From NCBI RefSeq assembly GCF_009600315.1, contig NZ_WIWC01000008.1:89449-153448 (forward strand): a DNA stretch of 64,000 nt, written 5' to 3'. The position numbers were made by a program, and so were the translations under genes. The notes below the pieces were generated by a model that saw only the letters and a program-made list of their open reading frames with translations, made no database searches and was not told the origin of the DNA. Shown one piece after another: positions 56,342 through 64,000 of the stretch. Origin of the DNA: Pseudomonas helleri (lineage in GTDB: Bacteria > Pseudomonadota > Gammaproteobacteria > Pseudomonadales > Pseudomonadaceae). Position 1 is the first letter of the stretch. Each line of letters opens with the position of its first letter.

Positions 56342-59300
56342 ATGACGAAAATACGCGATAATTACGACAGTGTTCGAGCGTCAAGAGACGGTCATGAATT
56401 TCATGAGGCTTGGGTAGCACGAAAATGTTTGGGTTTACTGCTGCCGAAAGACGATTTCATTGGCTTGGCGATCGAGGGTTTTTCTCCAGCTGACCAAAAA
56501 ACCGCGGAAGACGCAGGAAACGAAATCGCAGACGCCGTTTTGTACTATGGGGATCGCTCCTCGTTTGAGCATGCGAGTCAGGTCGTGGTGGTTCAAGTCA
56601 AGTACTCGAAAGCTTCCGAGGACAAGCCATTTCGGGCGGCCGACGCAAAAAAAACGATTGAAAAATTTGCTAAGACATATCGGTCTCACAAGAGAAAGCA
56701 TGGCACCGAACAGGTACGGGCAAAACTCCGATTTGAATTGGTCACCAACCGTCCTATTTTGGCCGAACTGCACGACGCGATAGCAGGAATGATTGCGGGT
56801 GCTGCACTGCGTGGCACTGTGAAAGACCAGGCAGACCAAATCCAGGCGGCTTGCAACCTTCAAGGCCAGGATATGGCTGAGTTTATTTGCCGTCTTAATT
56901 TCACTGGTGTTAGGGGCGACTTGCGAGAAAGCAAGAATAGATTGGCGATAGCACTCGCGGACTGGTCTGCTGCCCGCGACCCTCTCGCGAGAGTTCGGCT
57001 CAATTCTATCCGAGAACTTGCGCGGGATAAGGCCAACCTGGCAAACCAGAATCGGAATGTCATATCGCGCGCTGACGTTCTTACCGCCCTTGAGCTGCAA
57101 GATGAAAACGATCTACTACCATGCCCAGCTAGCTTTCCAAACGTCGGGCCAGTCCTCGAACGAAGCCAACTGTCCGAGGTCGTAGCGAAAATTTCACTAC
57201 TCGATAGTCCACTGGTCATCTATGCGGACGGGGGAGTTGGCAAGACCGTCTTCATGAATTCGATCGCGAGTCGGCTTGCGAATGCGCATGAAATAGTACT
57301 CTTCGATTGTTTCGGCATGGGACAGTATCGTGCTCCCGGGGATGCAAGGCATCTGCCGAGAAAAGGCTTAGTCCATATCGTCAATGAACTCGCGTGTCGC
57401 GGCTTGTGTGATCCGCTTTTACCGGGTACGGACAATAGCGATGACCTGATCCGTGCCTTTCGGCTGAAAATAGGCCAAGCAGCAGAGACTGTCCGTCGAG
57501 TTACGACTGATCGACAACTGATCATATTGCTCGACGCGATCGATAACGCCGGCGAACAGGCAAAAGACCGAGGTGAACCATCTTTTCCAGAATTGCTGCT
57601 CGCAAGCATAAGTCACAGCGGACCGCTCACGGGAGTACAAGTGATTGTCAGTTCGCGCACTCATCGACGTCTGGCTGCGACCGGTGGAGCTGCATGTGAA
57701 GAGTTCGAGTTAAAGCCATTCACTATCCAAGAAACTGGCGAGTTTTTGCGCCACCGTCTCAATGGGCACACTGAAGCCAGGGTTCACGTTGCACAGTCCA
57801 GGTCGCGCGGTAACGCTCGAGTTCTCGAACACTTGGTGTCGGATGGCGCCACTCTTCTCGCCTCATCCGAAATTAATAAAGTCATTCAACTTGATGATTT
57901 ACTCCACAAGCGAATCAAAGACGCGCTAAAAGTGGCGCGAAAGCAGGGGTATCAAGACGCAGCCATCAACGCCTTCTTGGCCGGCTTGGCATCTTTACCG
58001 CCTCCAGTCCCCTTACGAGAATTTGCGGAAGCAAGCGGACTGGACGAAGGTGCGATCGCTAGTTTCGCCGCGGACTTGTCCCCGTTGCTTGAGCAGACGA
58101 AGCATGGACTTATGTTTCGCGATGAACCGACAGAGACCCTGATTCGAGAACAATACTGCGCTGACAAAGAGACGCTACGGGGGCTCGCTAGAAACCTTCT
58201 TGGCATGCAGGCAACGTCGATCTATGCAGCGATCACCTTACCTTATCTGCTACAGCAATTAGAGGATGGTGAGAAACTGTTCGAGCTTGCCTTCGACGAG
58301 AGGATCCCGGCAGCTATAAAGAGTGCCGTGAGTAGACAGTCCATCAGGCATGCGCGTTTGCGAGCTGCATCTGCATATGCAGCTGACAGGAATGAGGTAA
58401 ATCGACTTGTACCTCTTCTTGTTGAGCTTTCGACACTTGCAGCGATGGATCAGCGTGGTACCAGCTACATCCTCGACAATCCTGATCTTACAGTTCTTTC
58501 CAATGATGCCGACTCCATACGGCGTCTTTTTGAGTTACGCACAAACTGGCCTGGTACACGCCATTCGAGGTTGGCAATCGCCTACGGCCTTGATGGTGAT
58601 TTGGCAGATGCTTATCACCATTCTCAAAGGGTTCTCGAATGGAGAGCTCACTGGCTTGAGCATCAGCATCAGCATCAGCATCAAAGAGAAATGGCAGATC
58701 CGACTGCATTGGATATGGCAGCTATTCCTTTCTGCCATCTGGTCAAAGGGGAAAGTGAGGTCGCAGCACAGGATATGTCGCGATGGGTAGATTGGTTCGC
58801 ATTTGACGTTGCTGAGTTATTGCTTCCCCTCTTACGCCTTGGTGTTCATGTCGGGACTGTCCAACAGGACGTCATTCGCACTTTTCTGACGTCAACGTTG
58901 TTGGGGCCAGGAGTGCTTGCAGCCTCTATCCCCTTTGTTGAAGAGGAAAAATCCCTTCAGCAATTGCTAATTAGCAGACTCGCTCAAGCTTGTGGGAAGG
59001 TAGAGAAAGTCCGGCTAGGTGAGAAACAGTACGATTCAAAGAAGGGGCGGATAATCCGCGGGTTGTTGAGAAGCGCATCGATCGCCTTAGTGCGGGGCAT
59101 GAAAGCAGAGGCCCGCATCATCCTATACGCGTTGCAAATACCTGCACCTTCTTTGCACGTCTATATGAGCACCTACTGGTCCGAGGAGATTCATTCATTT
59201 CTGGCATTACAGGCGCTTCTCTGCGTGGCATCTGATGAAGATGTCATAGAGCGACACCTGCTACCTCAAGAACTAGCTGAGCTCGTCGTGAATCTGCCAG

Positions 59301-62300
59301 CCCAGCTTCAGGGGGTGGATTTCAAAAAAGCAATGAAGTTAGAGCTCGAAAAGCGATCTTTGGACGGGCACACCGAATGCAGTGGAAAGAAGCAAATTAC
59401 TGCGGACACAAAAAGCTCTGCCATGCGCTTCCTTTCAGACCAACTGGAGCACTGGTTACAAATTTCCATCGCATTTGCAGCGTGCTTCAATCAACGGAAG
59501 AAAACGGTAAGAAGATTGAGCCCGTTAATTGATCTTTGGCCCGATCTTCTCAATCGTAAAGACTACCGATCTGGTGGGGTCGATGCACAACGACAACGTT
59601 TTGAAGTATCGGAACGGCTTCTAACGTTAGCATTCGAAGCAGATCCGTCTCTAGATCAGGCAGAGGTCGTCAAATACCTAGAAGCAGTGGAGGCTCGTGG
59701 AATTACAAATGTCTCGCACGCCATCGACATTGTCAGCGTGCTAGCCGTCCGACCTGCGCTTCATATCTTGGCAGGCACAACTGCCATAAAAGTAAACATG
59801 GCAATTGAGAAAGCCGATGACGTCAGTCTACGAGCGTCATTTTTCGCAGACCTGGCTAGAGCGATATCACCAGCCAGCCGCCACGAGTCGACGGACTACT
59901 TCCACCGTGGGCTAGAGCAAATGGATGCCGTCGGTTCTGGTGATTATAAGTTTGTGAACGAATTGATGCAGTTTGCGAGTTCTCTGCAAGGAGAAGAGCT
60001 TTCCGACGAGGACAGTCATACGCTTTCCAATATCTGCGAACTGAATCTTGGCGAGGAAAACAAGTTCAATTGGGGAATGTATGGCATGGCGATGGCCAAA
60101 GTCTCAGGGCTCAAGGGGCTCGCCAAACTAGCGCGCTGGGAGGATCGCGGTAGGATCTCATTGGATTACACACTACTCCCCTATGTCAGAGCGTTGATCC
60201 ATTGCAGGAAAATAGATCCCGCGATTGCCACAGCAATTCTGCGCGTTTCCAGTCCAGTAGAACTATGGGTTTGTGGTACAGAGCAATTAGTGGAGTCGCT
60301 GGAAAGCCAGCAGGTAGATCATGTAGAAGACTTGACGGAGGAGCTGATCACTCAATACAAGCAAAACAATCCTAACGGATTTGGGGCAGCAGTACCGCGG
60401 GCATTGGCGCGTTTAGCAAAGTCTACCTTTGGCGATTCAAATAAGTATGGCTACCTGTCCGCCATGGCTGATCAAATTGAGGTGTCTACACGAGAATTCA
60501 ATGACCTGAATAATTGGCGAACTTCACAACCTGTTTCAGATATTCAGAGACGACAACAGGCTAAGGTCGCCGCCGAGTCGCTACTCACGTCACTTGTGAT
60601 CAAGACAGACCCCGTAGACGAGCTTTCCATCGCAAATGCAATGGAGGAACTAAAAAGTCTGAGTGGGTCGGGGTGGGGGGATCAGCGCGATTTTTTCGAG
60701 CAATTACAGGTAAAGGTTCCATATGGCGAGTGGCCTCAATATCTCACATTGATCGCTCGCCAAGGTCAATTGGTACTTCATGAAAAACTGCGCATACTTA
60801 GCGCGTGCAAGGAGGCTTGGTCTAAGGCGTCGAATACTGTTGTTATCACCCTAACCGGCTGCGCCGAGATCATCATTCGCCAGCACGTCTCGGAGTTCGT
60901 TTCATTTGATTATTTATCTACCTCAGATATCGCTGAACTCTCAAAGCTTTCAGAAGTCGATCGTCATTCCATTATATTGGCTTTGATAAGGGAATTCTGT
61001 CGTCCGGATGCTGAAGTATCAGCATCCGTTTGGTTGGCCCTTGCATCGGCTATAAATACTATGGCTGCGAGTGGTATTGGCCAGACTGCTTTGCAGAGGC
61101 TACTTAATACTGGAGCAGCCAAACTTGCGTCTTCTGTAGTGGATGGAGCGTGGCGATCTGCTCTTTACCCGCTAGACATTCAAACGGAAGTCGCAGCGGG
61201 GCTTATTTGGTTTGCACTGGGATCTGCTCAGGCTGAGAGGCGATGGATGGCGGCTCATAGCCTTAGAGTAGCCGTACGACTTGGCCGATCGGAAATTTTG
61301 GACAAGACGGTAATGAAATTTACTATGACCTGCGCAGATGCTTTTCAAGCACAGGAGTTACCTTTTTTTCATCTACACGCAAAGCTTTGGCTACTGATAG
61401 CATTGGCCAGAATTGCTCTCGATGAACCCAAAGCTGTCGCTAAACATCACGATTTTCTTGAGCGAATAGCTCTCAGCACCGTAGACCCTCACGTGCTTTT
61501 CAAACACTTCGCAGCGGAAGCCCTACTCATCTGTGTCCGCGGCGGACATCTAAATCTTAGTCAAACAACGTTAAACGGGCTTCAGCATGTCAACCATTCG
61601 CAATATTTACTACATGAGACAAAAAAGTATTTCGGTGGTTCTTTTTACAAATCCCGCCCAGAAGGCACGCTCAAGCCACTAAAGGAGCTACATCTTGAAT
61701 ACGACTTTGGTAAATCCGACGTCTCTAATTTAGGAGACGTATTCGGTAAAGAGTACTGGTTTACGGCAGATGCGATGAATGAATGGGTGAGAAAGCACGA
61801 TGCTGAAATCACACACATGTCGGATCAAGGTGGGCGATCTGTATATCGTCGTGGTGGACATATTAACTTCTCTGCTGATCAGCATACCTACGGAGGGCAG
61901 TTATGTTGGCATGCCCTACATGGGGTAGCCGGTGATTTTCTTGCCAAATATGCGGTATCTCGGCGGCCATATGATGAGGGTAACCCTTGGTATGAATGGC
62001 TGAATCGGCGAGTTTTGACTCGTAAAGATGGACTCTGGCTGGCGGATGGAACGGATTGGCAGCCTGCGGAAACACGAATTAATTTACGTGATGTAAGTGG
62101 AAACAGAGTGGGCATAACGGGAGAGCCTAGCAAGCTTCAATCCCTGCTGGGCATCGATATAGATGTGGGCGACTGGATGGTGGTTGATGGTGACTGGAAG
62201 TCAGTCGACGGAATTGACATTCACATCAACTCTGCATTGGTCTCTGCCGAGGAGAGCTCAACAGTATCATCCAATTTAGCTACCCTGGACCCTTTTCAAG

Positions 62301-62815
62301 CCTATATACCGCGTCTGGACGAATACGACGATACGAACCCTGCAACCGAGCTAGCGCACCCTCCATTTGTGCCTTGGGTCGTCAATACGAGCTCAGATGC
62401 TGGCATTGATGAGACCGATCCATTCGGAGTCGTCGACGCTGCTGAGCGTAGAAAGCTGTCCAGTGTCGTGAATGCATTTGCACGAATCACTCCCCAAGAC
62501 CCGTATGGGCGCAGTTGGGCCGACCCGTCTGGGTTTGTTCTTATGCGGTGCGAGGCTTGGTGCCAAGAGGCCCAACGCAATGAAGGAGATCACTCGAGCG
62601 GAACTCGCATGCTATGCCGGTCCGACCTAATTCGAAACTACCTTGCCGCGAATAACGCGCATCTTGTTCTCTTAGTAGTCCTGCGCCAGTATGAACCAGG
62701 ATTCGGCGATCGCTCTTCGCATTTCAAACACACAACGGCCGTTGTACGGGTAACAGAGTCCTTAAATTTTACATATTATCGCGGCCTAACGAATGAACTA
62801 CACGAGAATGATTAA
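56342..62815 (+). CDS. Giant Avs-like STAND NTPase with DUF4297/Cap4-like nuclease N-terminus
   Basis: A 2157-residue protein. Residues about 1-200 resemble the DUF4297/Cap4 dsDNA endonuclease: G17-H-E-F-H-E-A-W (the family's G-x-x-F/Y), Asp64 (IADAVLYY) and Q85-V-K87 in VVVVQVKYS form a PD-(D/E)XK-like set. A P-loop NTPase follows, with Walker A G297-G-V-G-K301-T and Walker B I394-I-L-L-D398-A-I-D401, as in STAND/NACHT proteins. Residues about 550-1800 are mostly alpha-helical and repeat-like, and 1800-2157 form a distinct aromatic-rich C-terminal region. This order is that of Avs proteins, which bind a conserved phage protein and then cut DNA. I cannot place it in a named Avs type. A GCATCA repeat encodes HQHQHQHQ at 774-781. 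Confidence 0.85.
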   Translation: MTKIRDNYDSVRASRDGHEFHEAWVARKCLGLLLPKDDFIGLAIEGFSPADQKTAEDAGNEIADAVLYYGDRSSFEHASQVVVVQVKYSKASEDKPFRAADAKKTIEKFAKTYRSHKRKHGTEQVRAKLRFELVTNRPILAELHDAIAGMIAGAALRGTVKDQADQIQAACNLQGQDMAEFICRLNFTGVRGDLRESKNRLAIALADWSAARDPLARVRLNSIRELARDKANLANQNRNVISRADVLTALELQDENDLLPCPASFPNVGPVLERSQLSEVVAKISLLDSPLVIYADGGVGKTVFMNSIASRLANAHEIVLFDCFGMGQYRAPGDARHLPRKGLVHIVNELACRGLCDPLLPGTDNSDDLIRAFRLKIGQAAETVRRVTTDRQLIILLDAIDNAGEQAKDRGEPSFPELLLASISHSGPLTGVQVIVSSRTHRRLAATGGAACEEFELKPFTIQETGEFLRHRLNGHTEARVHVAQSRSRGNARVLEHLVSDGATLLASSEINKVIQLDDLLHKRIKDALKVARKQGYQDAAINAFLAGLASLPPPVPLREFAEASGLDEGAIASFAADLSPLLEQTKHGLMFRDEPTETLIREQYCADKETLRGLARNLLGMQATSIYAAITLPYLLQQLEDGEKLFELAFDERIPAAIKSAVSRQSIRHARLRAASAYAADRNEVNRLVPLLVELSTLAAMDQRGTSYILDNPDLTVLSNDADSIRRLFELRTNWPGTRHSRLAIAYGLDGDLADAYHHSQRVLEWRAHWLEHQHQHQHQREMADPTALDMAAIPFCHLVKGESEVAAQDMSRWVDWFAFDVAELLLPLLRLGVHVGTVQQDVIRTFLTSTLLGPGVLAASIPFVEEEKSLQQLLISRLAQACGKVEKVRLGEKQYDSKKGRIIRGLLRSASIALVRGMKAEARIILYALQIPAPSLHVYMSTYWSEEIHSFLALQALLCVASDEDVIERHLLPQELAELVVNLPAQLQGVDFKKAMKLELEKRSLDGHTECSGKKQITADTKSSAMRFLSDQLEHWLQISIAFAACFNQRKKTVRRLSPLIDLWPDLLNRKDYRSGGVDAQRQRFEVSERLLTLAFEADPSLDQAEVVKYLEAVEARGITNVSHAIDIVSVLAVRPALHILAGTTAIKVNMAIEKADDVSLRASFFADLARAISPASRHESTDYFHRGLEQMDAVGSGDYKFVNELMQFASSLQGEELSDEDSHTLSNICELNLGEENKFNWGMYGMAMAKVSGLKGLAKLARWEDRGRISLDYTLLPYVRALIHCRKIDPAIATAILRVSSPVELWVCGTEQLVESLESQQVDHVEDLTEELITQYKQNNPNGFGAAVPRALARLAKSTFGDSNKYGYLSAMADQIEVSTREFNDLNNWRTSQPVSDIQRRQQAKVAAESLLTSLVIKTDPVDELSIANAMEELKSLSGSGWGDQRDFFEQLQVKVPYGEWPQYLTLIARQGQLVLHEKLRILSACKEAWSKASNTVVITLTGCAEIIIRQHVSEFVSFDYLSTSDIAELSKLSEVDRHSIILALIREFCRPDAEVSASVWLALASAINTMAASGIGQTALQRLLNTGAAKLASSVVDGAWRSALYPLDIQTEVAAGLIWFALGSAQAERRWMAAHSLRVAVRLGRSEILDKTVMKFTMTCADAFQAQELPFFHLHAKLWLLIALARIALDEPKAVAKHHDFLERIALSTVDPHVLFKHFAAEALLICVRGGHLNLSQTTLNGLQHVNHSQYLLHETKKYFGGSFYKSRPEGTLKPLKELHLEYDFGKSDVSNLGDVFGKEYWFTADAMNEWVRKHDAEITHMSDQGGRSVYRRGGHINFSADQHTYGGQLCWHALHGVAGDFLAKYAVSRRPYDEGNPWYEWLNRRVLTRKDGLWLADGTDWQPAETRINLRDVSGNRVGITGEPSKLQSLLGIDIDVGDWMVVDGDWKSVDGIDIHINSALVSAEESSTVSSNLATLDPFQAYIPRLDEYDDTNPATELAHPPFVPWVVNTSSDAGIDETDPFGVVDAAERRKLSSVVNAFARITPQDPYGRSWADPSGFVLMRCEAWCQEAQRNEGDHSSGTRMLCRSDLIRNYLAANNAHLVLLVVLRQYEPGFGDRSSHFKHTTAVVRVTESLNFTYYRGLTNELHEND
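58660..58683 (+). repeat. Four tandem GCATCA hexamers inside the STAND gene
   Basis: Exactly four copies of GCATCA, encoding alternating His-Gln (residues 774-781) in the helical region of the large protein. Because the unit is 6 nt, slippage changes length by two residues and does not shift the frame. It may be a flexible linker. Confidence 0.8.
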
Positions 62816-62872
62816 TATGAAATCAAAATATAGACTTTGCGCACGCGCGCTTAATAAGCAAAAGCCATCAAC

Positions 62873-63709
62873 ATGAACCTATCAATACCCTTTAATGTCA
62901 ATACTGTATATTTAATAACGAGCGCTAGGAAGGGAGAAGAAGGAACAACTCGTCGTTTAAAAGAGGCCATATACGACGTCTCCAACAACGGAGGCAATTT
63001 TAATTCTACGCACGGGTCAATAACGGGTGGCGATGGTTACTTTCAATTGCTAAAAAATATCAATCACGAAATTGATGAAGGACTCAGACCAATTATCCAT
63101 TTTGACATGCACGGTTCCCAAGAGCACGGCTTGGAGATTGGTCACACGGGTGAATTTATTGACTGGGTGTCAGTTATCGACAGCCTAAGAATTCTGAACA
63201 CAAAACTTCAGAATGAACTGGTTGTTGTAATTACCGCATGCCATGGATTACGAGCAATCCTGCCAATTAGCCTCCAAAAAACCGCCCCTTTTTTGTGCCT
63301 AATTGCACCAGAAGAGGAAGTAACAGTTGGACACATTGAGGACAGAATACCAGAATTTTATCGAGAGCTATTTTCGTCAGGTTCATTAGCTCACGCATGT
63401 CAGAGGCTCGGGAAAGAATTCAAGTATTTCCATAGTGTAGAGTTTTTATTAATAACACTATGCAGATATATTAAGGAGCAATGCAAAGGGGCTGGAGGTC
63501 AACAAAGAAGAGAGGATCTACTTACCCAGGTAATGGAGACTGCGTTAGAAGAGGATCAGGGAAAAATCCAAGAATACAGGGCCAAAGTGAAGCAGTACAT
63601 AGCGCCGAGCCAAGATTTGCTTGATCGTTATACAACGCGCTTCCTAATGGGCAAAGCCTCTGATATCAGAATCACTGACCTTCTCGAAGAGATCAAGACG
63701 TCATATTAA
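62873..63709 (+). CDS. Caspase/CHAT-like cysteine protease next to the STAND gene
   Basis: A 278-residue protein with a caspase-hemoglobinase-like pattern. PIIHFDMHG puts the candidate catalytic His at residue 80, and VVVITACHG puts the catalytic Cys at residue 123, each after a hydrophobic strand, as in caspase and CHAT peptidases. The start reads TVYLITSARKGEEGT; the C-terminal half is helical. It begins 57 nt after the STAND gene stop on the same strand, so they are probably one transcript. No signal peptide. Proteases of this class are effectors or processing enzymes in several bacterial defence systems. The ribosome site is weak; the AT content is higher than in the STAND gene. Confidence 0.72.
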   Translation: MNLSIPFNVNTVYLITSARKGEEGTTRRLKEAIYDVSNNGGNFNSTHGSITGGDGYFQLLKNINHEIDEGLRPIIHFDMHGSQEHGLEIGHTGEFIDWVSVIDSLRILNTKLQNELVVVITACHGLRAILPISLQKTAPFLCLIAPEEEVTVGHIEDRIPEFYRELFSSGSLAHACQRLGKEFKYFHSVEFLLITLCRYIKEQCKGAGGQQRREDLLTQVMETALEEDQGKIQEYRAKVKQYIAPSQDLLDRYTTRFLMGKASDIRITDLLEEIKTSY

Positions 63710-64000
63710 ATAACATGTAGTTGAGGTCGCTCGCCTCGCTCACCTCTTGCAATCCAGGTTGGGGGGGGCTGGCACTCGCATGCTCGCACCAGTATACGTT
63801 CCATTGCTCACGAACTGGAGTACGAACATGGCCCAACTCATCAACGGCAAAGACCACCTGAGCTCTTCCCAGATCAAATCCTAAACCCCGGGCTTCGAAG
63901 CTCTCACCCAAGGGGCGACCATCGTAAGCGCTCCATGAACCCCATATTCAAAGCGCTTAGCTGACCCCCGATGCTGTGCTCCCGATTTTCTTTCTGGAGC
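63710..64000. other. Right edge: no complete gene, possible small minus-strand ORF
   Basis: 291 nt to the window end. A minus-strand open stretch reads back from about 63945 to 63693 (GSWSAYDGRPLGESFEARG, then FDLGRAQVVFAVDELGHVR and TPVREQWNVYW). Before it, at the edge, another frame ends in SRKKIGSTASGVS then a stop. Both could be real genes of the island's mobility or cargo region, but I recognise neither family, and a TTG start would be needed. Confidence 0.35.

Noticed and set aside
63849..63858. GGCAAAGAC near the right edge as the partner attachment site of ttcA
   Set aside because: It is in the opposite orientation to the GGCAAAG at the left junction (54091-54097), its flanks do not match TtcA, and a 9-mer recurs by chance.

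Overview
The window is a piece of a Pseudomonas chromosome, most like the P. fluorescens/P. fragi side of the genus. The evidence is the gene content and order (cysM-rlmD-relA-mazG next to gacS and ldhA; purM-purN; hda beside a PerM-type permease; an aerobic-type cobalamin run), recognisable Pseudomonas protein sequences, and two families of intergenic palindromic repeats (a GTAGC...CTGCCG type and a CCCTCACCC...AGAGGG type). About the first 54.1 kb is ordinary core genome. The last 10 kb is a genomic island that runs off the right edge.

Layout. 1-975: two tandem copies of a tRNA-Asp/tRNA-Val pair. 975-6.8 kb: rdgC, a BASS transporter, the guanidinium exporter sugE under a guanidine-II riboswitch, an LplT-PlsC type fusion and a TDT/SLAC1-type transporter. 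7-14.4 kb: a transporter-like hybrid histidine kinase (MxtR/CrbS type), rmuC, a Sel1-like protein, a gene-poor stretch with a decayed gene, and two small conserved genes. 14.5-18.3 kb: a FadL-family porin, a glutathione peroxidase-like protein, and a MarR-MFS pair with palindromic operators followed by a 40-codon membrane peptide. 18.3-27.5 kb: ten cobalamin genes on the minus strand (cobO, cobB, bluB, cbiB, cobD-type, cobQ, cobU, cobT, cobC, cobS), largely joined by ATGA overlaps and headed by a cobalamin riboswitch. 27.7-33.7 kb: a sorbosone dehydrogenase-like lipoprotein, two NlpC/P60 lipoproteins, hda, an AI-2E/PerM permease and a DUF2066 protein. 34-37 kb: purM-purN-DUF3108 and a 60-residue protein. 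37.2-43.4 kb: cysM-rlmD-relA-mazG-DUF2058. 43.6-48.7 kb: a two-component pair and gacS. 48.7-53.4 kb: ldhA and small redox and repair genes.

The island. The resident ttcA (tRNA 2-thiocytidine synthase) is cut exactly at its PP-loop codons (SGG/KDS) at about 54,097. AT-rich DNA follows, then a complete but clearly diverged second ttcA. This looks like an element that integrates into ttcA and brings a replacement copy, and ttcA is already known as the Rac prophage site in E. coli. Inside are a decayed IS3-family element and then a two-gene unit. The first gene encodes a 2157-residue protein with a DUF4297/Cap4-like nuclease N-terminus, a STAND/NACHT-like NTPase core and a very long C-terminal sensor-like region. 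The second, 57 nt downstream, encodes a 278-residue caspase/CHAT-like protein with a His-Cys dyad. This is the best candidate for a poorly described anti-phage system: an Avs-like nuclease-STAND protein paired with a separate caspase-like protease.

Limits. Identities come from reading the sequence and recalling families; no database search or structure prediction was run. Start sites are chosen from ribosome binding sites, overlaps and known family N-termini. Residue numbers refer to the starts chosen here.
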